From Deltaproteobacteria bacterium (GTDB taxonomy: Bacteria; Myxococcota_A; Polyangia; Polyangiales; Ga0077539), in assembly GCA_016218725.1 (NCBI GenBank), contig JACRDB010000088.1, forward strand, positions 102,372-166,371: DNA of 64,000 nt. The letters are read 5' to 3'. Made by a program: the position numbers and the translations under genes. Under the pieces are notes generated by a model. That model saw nothing but the letters and a program-made list of their open reading frames with translations, was not told the DNA's origin and ran no database searches. This document shows, in pieces, positions 24,251 to 33,496 of the stretch. The stretch's first letter is position 1. Every line of letters starts with the position of its first letter.

Positions 24251-26347
24251 ATGGCGGAAGTGTTCAAGCTGGTGACGGAGTACACGCCGCAGGGGGACCA
24301 GCCCAAGGCCATCGCGGCGCTCCTGGAGGGGCTTCAGGCGGGCAAGAGGCACCAGGTGCTCCTCGGGATCACCGGGAGCGGCAAGACATTTTCTGTCGCC
24401 AAGGTGATCGCCGCGTACGGCAGGCCCACGCTCATCATGGCGCCCAACAAGACGCTCGCGGCGCAGCTCTACGGCGAGATGAAGGAGCTCTTCCCGGAGA
24501 ACGCGGTGGAGTACTTCGTCTCGTACTACGACTACTACCAGCCGGAGGCGTACATCCCCGCGAGCGACACGTTCATCGAGAAGGACTCGAACATCAACGA
24601 GGTGATCGACCGCATGCGCCACTCGGCGACGCGGTCGCTCCTGTCTCGCCGGGACGTGATCATCGTGGCGAGCGTGTCGTGCATCTACGGCATCGGTGAC
24701 GCGGAGGCGTACCTGGGGATGACCGCGGAGCTGATGGTGGGGGACGAGTACCCCCGGGACCACCTCCTGCGGCGCCTGGTGGACATGCAGTACGAGCGCA
24801 ACGACGTGGACTTCCACCGCGGGACCTTCCGCGTCCGCGGGGACGTGGTGGAGGTGCACCCCGCGTACGAGGAGCACTCGGCGCTGCGCATCGCGTACTT
24901 CGGGGACACGCTGGACGACCTGGCGGAGATCGACCCGCTCCGGGGCCGGGTGCTGCGCAAGCACCGCAAGGTGACCATCTTCCCGAACTCGCACTACGTG
25001 ACGCCCAAGCAGCTCCTGGCGCGGGCGGTGAACACCATCCGGGAGGAGCTCCGGGAGCGCCTGAAGGACCTGGAGACCCGGGGCAAGCTCATCGAGCGCG
25101 AGCGGCTGGAGCAGCGCACCCTCTACGACCTGGAGATGCTGGAGCAGGTGGGCTTCTGCTACGGGATCGAGAACTACTCGCGGCACCTCTCGGGCCGCAA
25201 GGAGGGCGAGGCGCCGCCCACGCTGGTGGACTATTTCCCCAAGGACTTCCTGCTGATCATGGACGAGAGCCACCAGACGGTGCCGCAGGTGGGGGCCATG
25301 TTCCGCGGGGACCGCGCCCGCAAGGAGACCCTGGTGGAGTACGGCTTCCGGCTCCCGAGCGCGCTGGACAACCGCCCCTTGCGCTTCGAGGAGTTCGAGC
25401 AGCGGGTGAACCAGGCGCTCTACGTGTCCGCCACGCCCGGGGACTACGAGCTGGCCAGGGCCGGGGGCGCCTTCGTCGAGCAGGTGCTCCGCCCCACGGG
25501 GCTCATCGACCCGAGGATCGAGGTGCGCCCCGTCACGCACCAGGTGGACGACCTCCTCGGGGAGCTGCGCAAGCGCGTGGAGCGCGGCCAGCGCGTGCTG
25601 GTCACCACCCTCACCAAGCGCATGGCCGAGGACCTCACGGAGTACTACCAGGAGCTCGGCGTCAAGGTGCGCTACCTCCACGCGGACGTGGAGACCCTGG
25701 AGCGCTCGGAGCTCCTGCGGGAGCTGCGCCGCGGGGAGTACGACGTGCTCGTCGGGATCAACCTCCTGCGCGAGGGCCTGGACCTCCCGGAGGTCTCCCT
25801 GGTGGCCATCCTGGACGCCGACAAGGAGGGCTTCCTGCGCTCGGGGCGCTCGCTGATCCAGACCATCGGGCGCGCCGCGCGCAACCTCGAGGGCACGGTG
25901 ATCATGTACGCGGACACCATCACCCCATCCATGCAGAACGCCATCGATGAGACCAACCGCCGCAGGGAGCTCCAGACGGCGTACAACGTCGCCCACGGGA
26001 TCACCCCCACCTCCACCCGCAGGGCCATCCAGGACCTGGCCCCGTCCTCCGGGGCGCGGGACTACGTCACCGTCTCCACCCGGAAGAAGCCCTCAAAGGG
26101 TGACCGCGTGGCCGACGCCCCGGCGCCGGACCCCAGCAGCCTCCAGGAGGAGCTCCGGGCGGAGATGCTCGCCGCCGCCGAGGCCCTGGACTTCGAGCGC
26201 GCCGCGGCCCTGAGGGACGAGCTCCGGCGCCTCCAGCAGGGCGCCCCGGGCCCCGAGGCCGCCGCCTCCCGAGGGGGTGCGGAGTCCAGACCGCAGGGCG
26301 GTCGTGGGGATGGGCGCAAAGGCCGGTCCGGCCGCGCCCGGCGCTAG
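24251..26347 (+). CDS. uvrB: Excinuclease ABC subunit B
   Basis: The damage-verifying helicase-like subunit of nucleotide excision repair, acting with UvrA and UvrC on DNA. The 698-aa protein has Walker A 'GITGSGKT' (39-46), the Tyr-rich beta-hairpin 'YFVSYYDYYQPEAYIP' (about 93-108) that inserts between DNA strands, DESH ('IMDESHQTVPQ'), helicase motifs V and VI ('GINLLREGLDLPE', 'QTIGRAARN'), and a C-terminal UVR motif ('LDFERAAALRDELRRLQ') for UvrC contact. A basic Gly/Arg tail of about 35 residues extends past the UVR motif. Complete and full-length. The palindrome upstream may regulate it. Confidence 0.98.
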   Translation: MAEVFKLVTEYTPQGDQPKAIAALLEGLQAGKRHQVLLGITGSGKTFSVAKVIAAYGRPTLIMAPNKTLAAQLYGEMKELFPENAVEYFVSYYDYYQPEAYIPASDTFIEKDSNINEVIDRMRHSATRSLLSRRDVIIVASVSCIYGIGDAEAYLGMTAELMVGDEYPRDHLLRRLVDMQYERNDVDFHRGTFRVRGDVVEVHPAYEEHSALRIAYFGDTLDDLAEIDPLRGRVLRKHRKVTIFPNSHYVTPKQLLARAVNTIREELRERLKDLETRGKLIERERLEQRTLYDLEMLEQVGFCYGIENYSRHLSGRKEGEAPPTLVDYFPKDFLLIMDESHQTVPQVGAMFRGDRARKETLVEYGFRLPSALDNRPLRFEEFEQRVNQALYVSATPGDYELARAGGAFVEQVLRPTGLIDPRIEVRPVTHQVDDLLGELRKRVERGQRVLVTTLTKRMAEDLTEYYQELGVKVRYLHADVETLERSELLRELRRGEYDVLVGINLLREGLDLPEVSLVAILDADKEGFLRSGRSLIQTIGRAARNLEGTVIMYADTITPSMQNAIDETNRRRELQTAYNVAHGITPTSTRRAIQDLAPSSGARDYVTVSTRKKPSKGDRVADAPAPDPSSLQEELRAEMLAAAEALDFERAAALRDELRRLQQGAPGPEAAASRGGAESRPQGGRGDGRKGRSGRARR

Positions 26348-26424
26348 TCCCTTCCCACAGGGAATGTGAGGGGTTGAGCGATCCCGCGGGGCGGGCTGGG
26401 GTGGGGGACCGCTGAGCTGCTACC

Positions 26425-27300
26425 ATGCCCTCCGTGACCCTCCCCTACCGCGAGCGCCCGGACGTGCTCACCGTCCCCCTCCAGAGCGAGCCCCCGTGGC
26501 TCCAGCGGGCCATCGTCGGGAGCACCGCGGGCTCCCTCGCCCTGTGCGCCGCGCTGTTTCACAAATACCCCGTCAGTGATTGGCTCGCGCTCTTCCCGGG
26601 TATGACCCTGTCGGTGCTTGTAGGCAGCCTCCTGGCGGTGTACGGGCGTCGGCGCGGGGGTACGCTCTCCCTGGAGGTGCAGGCCGAGGCGCTCAATATC
26701 CGAGACGGCGGTCGGAAGCAGCGGTTGATCACCCTGTCCGAGCCCTTCGGGGCGGTGCTCCTGGTGGACCCGAAGAACCGCCGCAGGCTCCTTGCCCTCG
26801 GGCAGCGGGCGGACACGCTGGTGTTGCTGGAGGACGGGGGCGCCTCCGCGGAGCCCGCCTCGGGGCGCTGGCAGGACCGCTCGCGCGCCGTGGACCTCGG
26901 GGGCGTGGCGATCTCGTCGGCCAGCGCGGGCGCCGCGGCGCTGGTGCCGGGGCACTCCCTGGACGCGCTCCTGGCGCGGCTGGAGCCGGAGCTGGAGCCC
27001 GAGTACCCGTGGGTGCAGCATACGGTCTCCGGCGGCGAGGTGCTGGCCGTCTCCCAGGGGGTGATCCAGCTCGGGAGCCTCGCGGTGCCCCGGGGGGAGC
27101 AGCCCTCCAGGGTGTACGTGGTGGCCTTGAAGGGCGGCGGCGCCGTGGCCGCCGTGGGCCTCCCCTCCACCGAGGACACCCTGCTCCTGCTGGCCTCCGA
27201 GGAGGCCCCGGTGCCCCTCAAGGTCCCCCCCGTGGAGCTCGCGCCCAACGCATGGCTCCCGCTGCCGGTGTACGAACTGGTCCGCGCGGTCACGGGGTGA
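26425..27300 (+). CDS. Membrane-associated hypothetical protein (291 aa)
   Basis: I do not recognise a family. Two hydrophobic segments lie near the N-terminus (about 30-45, 'GSTAGSLALCAALF', and 52-73, 'LALFPGMTLSVLVGSLLAVY'), followed by a soluble beta-rich domain that alternates hydrophobic strands and turns ('GGTLSLEVQAEALNI', 'LVLLEDGG', 'VYVVALKGGG'). The layout is similar to that of the membrane protein at 3236-3811: two helices, then a beta domain. The ATG at 26425 is preceded closely by a GCTACC box. It stands between uvrB and the P-type ATPase gene with short gaps; co-transcription is possible but unproven. Confidence 0.6.
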   Translation: MPSVTLPYRERPDVLTVPLQSEPPWLQRAIVGSTAGSLALCAALFHKYPVSDWLALFPGMTLSVLVGSLLAVYGRRRGGTLSLEVQAEALNIRDGGRKQRLITLSEPFGAVLLVDPKNRRRLLALGQRADTLVLLEDGGASAEPASGRWQDRSRAVDLGGVAISSASAGAAALVPGHSLDALLARLEPELEPEYPWVQHTVSGGEVLAVSQGVIQLGSLAVPRGEQPSRVYVVALKGGGAVAAVGLPSTEDTLLLLASEEAPVPLKVPPVELAPNAWLPLPVYELVRAVTG

Positions 27301-27317
27301 AAATCACCGGCGATCCA

Positions 27318-27345
27318 TTGCCCCAGGGGGCGTTCTGACTAGAGT
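27318..27345 (+). promoter_or_regulatory. Predicted promoter of the P-type ATPase gene
   Basis: TTGCCC (-35) and TAGAGT (-10) with a 16-bp spacer; the -10 box ends 12 bp before the ATG. Confidence 0.4.
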
Positions 27346-27357
27346 ACCCCGCCGGGA

Positions 27358-30135
27358 ATGACGGCTTCGCAGGAGAAGGTGTGGCATGCAACGTCCGTGA
27401 CGGACACCGCGAGGGCCTTGGGGGTGGACCTCGCGGAGGGCCTCGGGGCGGCCGAGGTGGCGTCGCGGCGGGAGCGTTACGGGCCGAACGCGCTGCCCCC
27501 GCCGCCGAAGCCCAGCGTACTGCGGCAGCTCCTGGCGCAGTTCCTGAATCCGCTGGTGGGGACGCTGCTGGTGGCCGCGGGGATCGCCGTGGGGGTGGCG
27601 GTGTACGGCGAGCCGGGGCCGGTGCGGGGCCTGGCGCGCTTCTCGGACGCCATCGCCATTCTCACCATCGTGGTGGTGAACGCGCTCATCGGGTTCTACC
27701 AGGAGCGCAAGGCCGAGCGGGCGCTGGAGGCGTTGATGAAGCTCAGCGCGGCGCGCTGCAAGGTGCGCCGCGGGGCGGAGGTGTTCACGCTGGACGCGCG
27801 GGAGCTGGTGCCCGGGGACCTGGTGCTCCTGGAGACCGGCGACCGGGTGCCCGCGGACCTGCGGCTGGTGCACACGGTGGAGCTCCAGACCGTGGAGGGG
27901 GAGCTCACCGGCGAGAGCATCCCGGTGGAGAAATTCGCGGAGGCGGTGGTCCCGGAGGACACCGCCGTGGGGGACCGGGCCACCATGGTGTTCTCCGGGA
28001 CCACGGTGGTGCATGGGGATGGGCGCGGCGTGGCCGTGGCCACCGGGCAGGAGACGCAGGTGGGCCGCGTCGGGAAGATGCTCGAGGGCGTGCGCAAGCA
28101 GCAGTCGCCGCTGGAGGAGCACCTCGACGATTTCGGGCAGAAGATCCTGTACGCGTGCCTGGCGCTCTCGGCGGCGCTCTTCGCGCTGGGGATCTTCCAG
28201 GGGCGGGCGCGCTGGCACGAGCTCCTGCTCACGGCGGTGTCCCTGGCCGTGGCGGCGATCCCCGAGGGGCTCCCGGCGATCACGTCCATCACCCTGGCGC
28301 TCGGGATGCAGCGCATGGCGCACCGCGGGGCCATCGTGCGCAAGCTCGCGGCGGTGGAGACCCTGGGCTGCGCCACGGTGGTGTGCACGGACAAGACCGG
28401 CACCCTCACCCGGAACGAGATGACCGCCCGGGTGGTCTTCGCCGGGGACCGCGAGATCGACGTCACCGGCGAGGGCTACGACGACCAGGGCGAGCTCCAG
28501 GAGGTGGGGGCGCGCCTGGAGGACCTGCCGGACCCGGTGCTGCGCACGGTGGCCGTGGGGGCCATCGCCAACACGGCGAGCATCCACAAGAAGGCCGAGG
28601 GCGAGCTCAAGGTCTCCGGCGACCCCACGGAGGCGGCGCTGGTGGCGCTGGCCAGCAAGGTGCGCGTGGCGCGGCACAGCATGCTGGCCCGCTCCGAGGA
28701 GGCGCTGACCATCCCGTTCAGCTCGGCCCGCAAGCGCATGACCGTGGTCACCCGGGAGCTTCGCCCGGACGGGACCTACACGGTCCACTGCAAGGGCGCC
28801 GCGGACGTGCTCCTGCACCTGTGCGCCGAGGAGCGCACCGAGGCGGGCGTGGTGCCCCTCACGGACGCGCGCCGGGCGGAGCTCCTGGAGCGCGTGGCGC
28901 GGTACAGCGCCCGCGCGCTCCGGGTGCTGGCCATGGCCGAGCGCGAGGGCGGCCCGGAGCTCAACGACCGCGACGAGGCCGAGCGCTCGCTGGTGTTCCT
29001 GGGGCTGGTGGGCATGATCGACCCGCCGCGGCGGGAGGTCCGCGGGGCCATCGCGGAGTGCCACCGGGCGGGCATCCGGGTGGTGATGATCACCGGGGAC
29101 CACCCGGGCACCGCCCGGAGCATCGCGGAGGACCTCGGGCTCTGGGAGGAGGGGGCCCTCACGCTGACCGGCGAGGAGCTGCGCGGGCTCAGCGACGAGG
29201 CCCTGGCCGAGAAGCTCCCGCGGGTGCGGGTCTTCGCGCGGGTGGAGCCCGAGCACAAGCTGCGCATCGTGCAGGCGCTGCAGGCCCGCGGCGAGGTGGC
29301 GGCGATGACCGGCGACGGGGTCAACGACGCCCCGGCGATCAAGCAGGCGGCCATCGGCGTGGCCATGGGGAAGAGCGGCACGGACGTGGCGCGCGAGGCC
29401 GCGGACATGGTCCTGGCGGACGACAATTTCGCCACCATCGTGGAGGCGGTGCGCGAGGGCCGGGCGATCTACCGGAACATCCAGAAGTCCATCTTCTTCC
29501 TGCTCAGCTCCAACGCGGGGCTGTGCCTGGCGGTGTTCGTGACGGGCTTCCTGCCGCCGGACCGTGCGCCGCCGCTGACGGCCCTGCAGATCCTGTGGAT
29601 CAACCTGGTGACCAACGGCCTGCCGGCCCTGGCCCTCGGCGTGGACCCCCCCGAGGAGGGCCAGATGCGCGAGGCCCCGAGGCCCTCCGGGGCGCCCATC
29701 CTGGGCACCATGGACTACCTCGGGATGCTCGGGGTGGGGGTGCTGATGTGCGTGTGCGCGGTGGCGGTGTACTTCCTCCCGGTGTGGGGTCCGGAGCCCC
29801 ACGACCACGAGGCCCGCACCTCCAAGCTCACCATGGTGTTCACGCTCCTGGCGCTGTCGCCCCTGGCGCATGCGTTCAACTGCCGGTCGCGCCGGGCGTC
29901 GATCTTCAAGCTCGGGTGGCTGTCCAACCCGTACCTCCTGGCGGCGGTGGTGGTCTCCGGGGCGATCCACGGGCTGTCCCTGGCGATCCCCGGGCTCCAG
30001 CCGGTGTTCCACACGGACCACGACTGGACCTGGCCCGAGTTCGGGGTGGTGGTGGCCCTGTCGCTCCTGCCGATCCCGCTGGTGGAGCTGGCCAAGGTGT
30101 TGCTGCCCGCTCCCCCGAAGGTCAAACAAGGGTAA
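27358..30135 (+). CDS. P2-type cation-transporting ATPase
   Basis: A 925-residue P-type ATPase of the SERCA/PMR1-like branch, pumping a cation across the inner membrane. The actuator motif TGES is at 184-187, PEGLP of helix M4 at 302-306, the phosphorylated Asp is D345 in 'DKTGTLT', and 'MTGDGVNDAPAIK' is the hinge motif. The M5-M6 region aligns with SERCA, but the Glu of M5 ('SSNxGE') is Leu here ('SSNAGLCL') and the M6 Asp ('NLVTDG') is Asn ('NLVTNG'). Two classic Ca2+ ligands are therefore replaced, and the transported ion is uncertain. All enzymatic motifs are intact. A lipoprotein gene follows 14 bp later. Confidence 0.93.
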   Translation: MTASQEKVWHATSVTDTARALGVDLAEGLGAAEVASRRERYGPNALPPPPKPSVLRQLLAQFLNPLVGTLLVAAGIAVGVAVYGEPGPVRGLARFSDAIAILTIVVVNALIGFYQERKAERALEALMKLSAARCKVRRGAEVFTLDARELVPGDLVLLETGDRVPADLRLVHTVELQTVEGELTGESIPVEKFAEAVVPEDTAVGDRATMVFSGTTVVHGDGRGVAVATGQETQVGRVGKMLEGVRKQQSPLEEHLDDFGQKILYACLALSAALFALGIFQGRARWHELLLTAVSLAVAAIPEGLPAITSITLALGMQRMAHRGAIVRKLAAVETLGCATVVCTDKTGTLTRNEMTARVVFAGDREIDVTGEGYDDQGELQEVGARLEDLPDPVLRTVAVGAIANTASIHKKAEGELKVSGDPTEAALVALASKVRVARHSMLARSEEALTIPFSSARKRMTVVTRELRPDGTYTVHCKGAADVLLHLCAEERTEAGVVPLTDARRAELLERVARYSARALRVLAMAEREGGPELNDRDEAERSLVFLGLVGMIDPPRREVRGAIAECHRAGIRVVMITGDHPGTARSIAEDLGLWEEGALTLTGEELRGLSDEALAEKLPRVRVFARVEPEHKLRIVQALQARGEVAAMTGDGVNDAPAIKQAAIGVAMGKSGTDVAREAADMVLADDNFATIVEAVREGRAIYRNIQKSIFFLLSSNAGLCLAVFVTGFLPPDRAPPLTALQILWINLVTNGLPALALGVDPPEEGQMREAPRPSGAPILGTMDYLGMLGVGVLMCVCAVAVYFLPVWGPEPHDHEARTSKLTMVFTLLALSPLAHAFNCRSRRASIFKLGWLSNPYLLAAVVVSGAIHGLSLAIPGLQPVFHTDHDWTWPEFGVVVALSLLPIPLVELAKVLLPAPPKVKQG

Positions 30136-30149
30136 GCTCCGGGCGGAGC

Positions 30150-31859
30150 ATGGATAGACCTCTCAGTGCACGGCACGGGCTCCTGGCGCTCGCCCTCCTC
30201 GCGGGGTGCACCCGCACCCGGCTCCAGTGTGACCCGGGCTACACCGCCCGCGAGGACCGCTGCGAACTGGACGACGCAGGAGACGCCGGGGACGCCGTTT
30301 CGGACCTCGGGGACACCCCCGAGGAGGACGCCCCGGAGGACACCGAGGACCTGGACACCAAGGACGTGACCGATGCCATGGACGCCATGGACGTCACGGA
30401 CGCCACGGACGCCACGGACGCCACGGACACGGCGGACACGGCGCCGGTGGACACCACTCCGCCGGACACCTGCGCGATGAACCCCGACCCCGTGGGGGAC
30501 TCCCTGGACCAGAACTGCGACGGCGTGGACGGCCTGCTGGACGCGCAGGTGTACGTGGACCCTGCGGGCGGCAGTGACATGAGCGTCGGGAGCGCCGCGC
30601 GCCCGGTGGCGTCGCTCCGTCGGGCCTTCGAGCTCCTGGGGACCGAGCGGCCCACGGTGCTGGTGCGCGCCGCCACGGTGCCCAACACCGCCCTGGAGCT
30701 CCCCGACGGCGTGAGGCTCTACGGCGGGTACGGCGCCGACTGGCGCGGGCGCGACGGGGTGACCACCCTCCGGGGGACCCCCGGGGGCACCGTGGTCTCC
30801 GTCCGGGGCGCGCGCTCGGGGGTGCTCCTGTCACGCTTCGAGGTGGTCGCCCTGCCGAGCACCAACCCCGGGGACAGCTCCATCGCGATGCGCGTCGGAG
30901 ACAGCGGCATGGTCACCCTGGAGCGCGTCACCCTCACCGCCGCCGATGGCGCCCCCGGCGCAAGCGGCGCTAGCGGCGCCAACGGACGCCCCGCGGACAA
31001 CGGTCGCAGCGCCGCGGGCCTCGAAGGCGGCGCCGGAGGCACCGTGTGTGTCGCAGGAGGACGCGGCGGCGCCGGCCAGTACATGATCGCAGGAATGTTG
31101 CAGACAACCGGTGAGAACGGCCAACCTGGGATGGGAAACGCCAGTGCGACTGGAGGAATCGGTGGAATTGGCCGACATTTTGCCAGACCCGACAATGGCG
31201 GTGCAGGGGACAACGGCACCGACGGGGTGCCTGGAAACCCACCGGGGCGGGTGGGCGTATTTACCCTCTCCATGGGGTACCAACCCCGCGCGGCGATGGC
31301 GGGCACTGCGGGGACTCCCGGAGCGGGTGGGGGTGGTGGGGGCGGGGTGAACTTCGGCAGCACGCCCGGGAACGCCAACGGCGGCGGCGGCGGCGGCGCG
31401 GGGGGCTGCCCCGGCCTCGGTGGCAGCGCGGGGGGCGCTGGAGGGGCCAGCGTGGCGCTTTTGGTGTCCAACACGGAGCTCACCCTGGAGAACTGCACGC
31501 TCCAGGCGGGCAGAGGCGGGGCCGGCGGCGCAGGGGGCGCTGGGGGCCAGGGCTCCAACGGCGGTACGCCAGGGAACGGCGCCGCCGACGCGGGCTCGCC
31601 CCTCGGGGGCAACGGCGGAGGAGGCGGGGCCGGGGGCAACGGGGGCCCCGGGGCGGGCGGCGCGGGCGGTCCGAGCTACGCCCTGGTGCGGCTCGAAGGC
31701 GCGCGGGTGACGCGTCGGGGAGGGGCGCTGATGGCGCAGCCCGGAGGGGCCTCGGGGGCCGGGGGCGTGACGCCCGGAGCGCGCATGCTCACGGCGCCGC
31801 CCGGCGAGGCGGGGCCCTCCGGCGAACAATTTCCGCCCCTCGCAGACGGGGGCACTTGA
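30150..31859 (+). CDS. Gly-rich surface lipoprotein with Asp/Thr linker
   Basis: A 569-residue lipoprotein (signal with 'ALLAGC', Cys about residue 20). A short Cys-containing segment and an Asp/Ala/Thr linker with repeated TDA triplets (about 45-100) lead to a DUF1565/beta-helix-like part ('YVDPAGGSDMSVGSAARPVASLRRA', 'YGGYGADW'), and then long Gly-rich stretches (PGRS-like, 'GGAGGAGGAGG') up to the C-terminus. The protein probably forms a parallel beta-helix on the surface. It has no catalytic motif that I can see. The ATG is 14 bp behind the ATPase stop, so it may be expressed with it, but a functional link is not evident. Its composition resembles the other large lipoproteins in this window. 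Confidence 0.75.
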   Translation: MDRPLSARHGLLALALLAGCTRTRLQCDPGYTAREDRCELDDAGDAGDAVSDLGDTPEEDAPEDTEDLDTKDVTDAMDAMDVTDATDATDATDTADTAPVDTTPPDTCAMNPDPVGDSLDQNCDGVDGLLDAQVYVDPAGGSDMSVGSAARPVASLRRAFELLGTERPTVLVRAATVPNTALELPDGVRLYGGYGADWRGRDGVTTLRGTPGGTVVSVRGARSGVLLSRFEVVALPSTNPGDSSIAMRVGDSGMVTLERVTLTAADGAPGASGASGANGRPADNGRSAAGLEGGAGGTVCVAGGRGGAGQYMIAGMLQTTGENGQPGMGNASATGGIGGIGRHFARPDNGGAGDNGTDGVPGNPPGRVGVFTLSMGYQPRAAMAGTAGTPGAGGGGGGGVNFGSTPGNANGGGGGGAGGCPGLGGSAGGAGGASVALLVSNTELTLENCTLQAGRGGAGGAGGAGGQGSNGGTPGNGAADAGSPLGGNGGGGGAGGNGGPGAGGAGGPSYALVRLEGARVTRRGGALMAQPGGASGAGGVTPGARMLTAPPGEAGPSGEQFPPLADGGT

Positions 31860-31866
31860 GTGGGGG

Positions 31867-31896
31867 TTTACCGTCGACGGCGGGGGGGAATACGGT
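31867..31896 (+). promoter_or_regulatory. Predicted promoter of the acyltransferase gene
   Basis: TTTACC (-35) and TACGGT (-10) with an 18-bp spacer, ending 13 bp before the ATG at 31910. Confidence 0.35.
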
Positions 31897-31909
31897 AAGG
31901 TCCGGGGCC

Positions 31910-33496
31910 ATGGGCGAGGCACCGATCTTCCACTTCAACGACGAGCGGGAGTCGATCGTGACGGAGGTGGTGGGGCGCGTGACGCGCGGCGCTCGGGACC
32001 CGTCCATGCTCCTGAATGACGCGGCCTACCACGAGCTCAAGCGCCTGGAGCAGCGCCCCGGGGACGAGCGGGCCGAGTACCTCATGTTCCGCGAGGTCGC
32101 CCGCACCGCGCGCAAGATGTCCGAGGAGGACCGGCGCCGGAAGGTCGAGGACCTGGCGCGGTTCTACGCCCAGGACGTGGCCGGGAACTTCAACCCGAGG
32201 GTGTACGCGCTCACCAGCAAGGTGCTCCCGCGCGCCCTGGCCGCGCTCCTGGCGCCCATGGACGTCGCCTCGGCGCTGCGCTCCACCACGCTCCTGCAGA
32301 AGCACCTGGTGACCCAGGGGCCCGTGGACGCCATCAAGAAGCTCGCGAAGCGCGGCACGGTGATCTTCGTCCCCACGCACCTGTCCAACCTGGACTCGGT
32401 GGTCTTTGGCTTCGCCCTGGAGCGCGAGGGCCTCCCGCCGGCCACCTACGGCGCCGGGAAGAACCTCTTCACCAACCCGCTGCTGTCGTATTTCATGCAC
32501 AACCTCGGGGCCTACCGGGTAGACCGCAGGATCCGGCACGAGCTCTACAAGGACGTGCTCAAGACCTACTCCTGCGTGCTCCTGGAGCGGGGCTTCCACT
32601 CGCTGTTCTTCCCCGGGGGCACCCGCTGCCGGTCCGGCGTGGTGGAGGAGAAGCTCAAGCTCGGGCTCCTGGGCACCGGCGTCGAGGCGTACGTGAACTC
32701 CCTGCGGCGGGGCCGCGAGCAGCGCGTGTTCATCGTCCCGGCCACGATCAATTACCTCCTCACCCTGGAGGCCGCCACCCTCATCGAGGACTACCTCTCC
32801 GAGGTCGGGCGCAACCGGTACATCATTGAGGACGACGAGAGCACGCAGCTCTCGCGGGTGGTGACCCTGGTGCGGCGCCTGGTGCGCTCCTCCGGGAGCG
32901 TGGTGATCCGCTTCGGGCAGCCGCTGGACCCGTTCTCCAACCGCGTCACCGAGGACGGGCGCAGCGTCACCCCGCGGGGCCGCTCCGTGGACCCCGCGAG
33001 CTACGTCACCCGCCGGGGCGTGGCCGTCCCCGACGAGGCCCGCGACGCGCAGTACACCCGCGAGCTCGGCGAGGCCATCTGCCGGAGCTACGCCCGGGAG
33101 ACCGTGCTCCTGGCCACGCACCTGGTGTGCGGCGCGGCCTTCGCCCGCATGCGCGACGCCTACCCCCAGGCGGACCTCTTCTCGCTCCTGCGCCACAAGG
33201 ACGAGGTCTTCCTCCCGCAGGACGAGTTCGTCCGGCGCGTCGCGGACCTCCTGGAGCTCGCCTGCGCCCAGGAGGACCGCGAGGCCCTGGTGCTCGCCCC
33301 GGGCGTGCGCCAGGCCCGCCCCGAGGAGCTCATCGCCGAGGCCTCCCGCGCCATGGCGGAGTACCACACGCGCCCCGCGCTCTCTCCCACCGAGGGGGGC
33401 TTCATGCTCAGCGAACCGTCTTTGTTGTTGTATTACCAGAACCGCCTCGCGGTCTCGGGCCTCGGGTTCCACCCTGCCCGCCGGAGCGGGCCGTGA
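31910..33496 (+). CDS. Glycerolipid acyltransferase (PlsB/PlsC-like)
   Basis: A 528-residue acyltransferase that likely transfers a fatty-acyl group to glycerol-3-phosphate or lysophosphatidate at the inner membrane. The catalytic H-x4-D is in 'PTHLSNLDSVVFG'. The acceptor-binding motif 'FFPGGTRCRSG' corresponds to the EGTRSR block (Glu replaced by Gly), and 'IVPATINY' is the last block. The size and the C-terminal helical domain are closer to the PlsB/GPAT group than to small PlsC enzymes. Its stop overlaps the start of a GpsA-like gene (GTGA), a sensible pairing because GpsA normally supplies glycerol-3-phosphate. Acyl specificity cannot be read. Confidence 0.85.
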   Translation: MGEAPIFHFNDERESIVTEVVGRVTRGARDPSMLLNDAAYHELKRLEQRPGDERAEYLMFREVARTARKMSEEDRRRKVEDLARFYAQDVAGNFNPRVYALTSKVLPRALAALLAPMDVASALRSTTLLQKHLVTQGPVDAIKKLAKRGTVIFVPTHLSNLDSVVFGFALEREGLPPATYGAGKNLFTNPLLSYFMHNLGAYRVDRRIRHELYKDVLKTYSCVLLERGFHSLFFPGGTRCRSGVVEEKLKLGLLGTGVEAYVNSLRRGREQRVFIVPATINYLLTLEAATLIEDYLSEVGRNRYIIEDDESTQLSRVVTLVRRLVRSSGSVVIRFGQPLDPFSNRVTEDGRSVTPRGRSVDPASYVTRRGVAVPDEARDAQYTRELGEAICRSYARETVLLATHLVCGAAFARMRDAYPQADLFSLLRHKDEVFLPQDEFVRRVADLLELACAQEDREALVLAPGVRQARPEELIAEASRAMAEYHTRPALSPTEGGFMLSEPSLLLYYQNRLAVSGLGFHPARRSGP

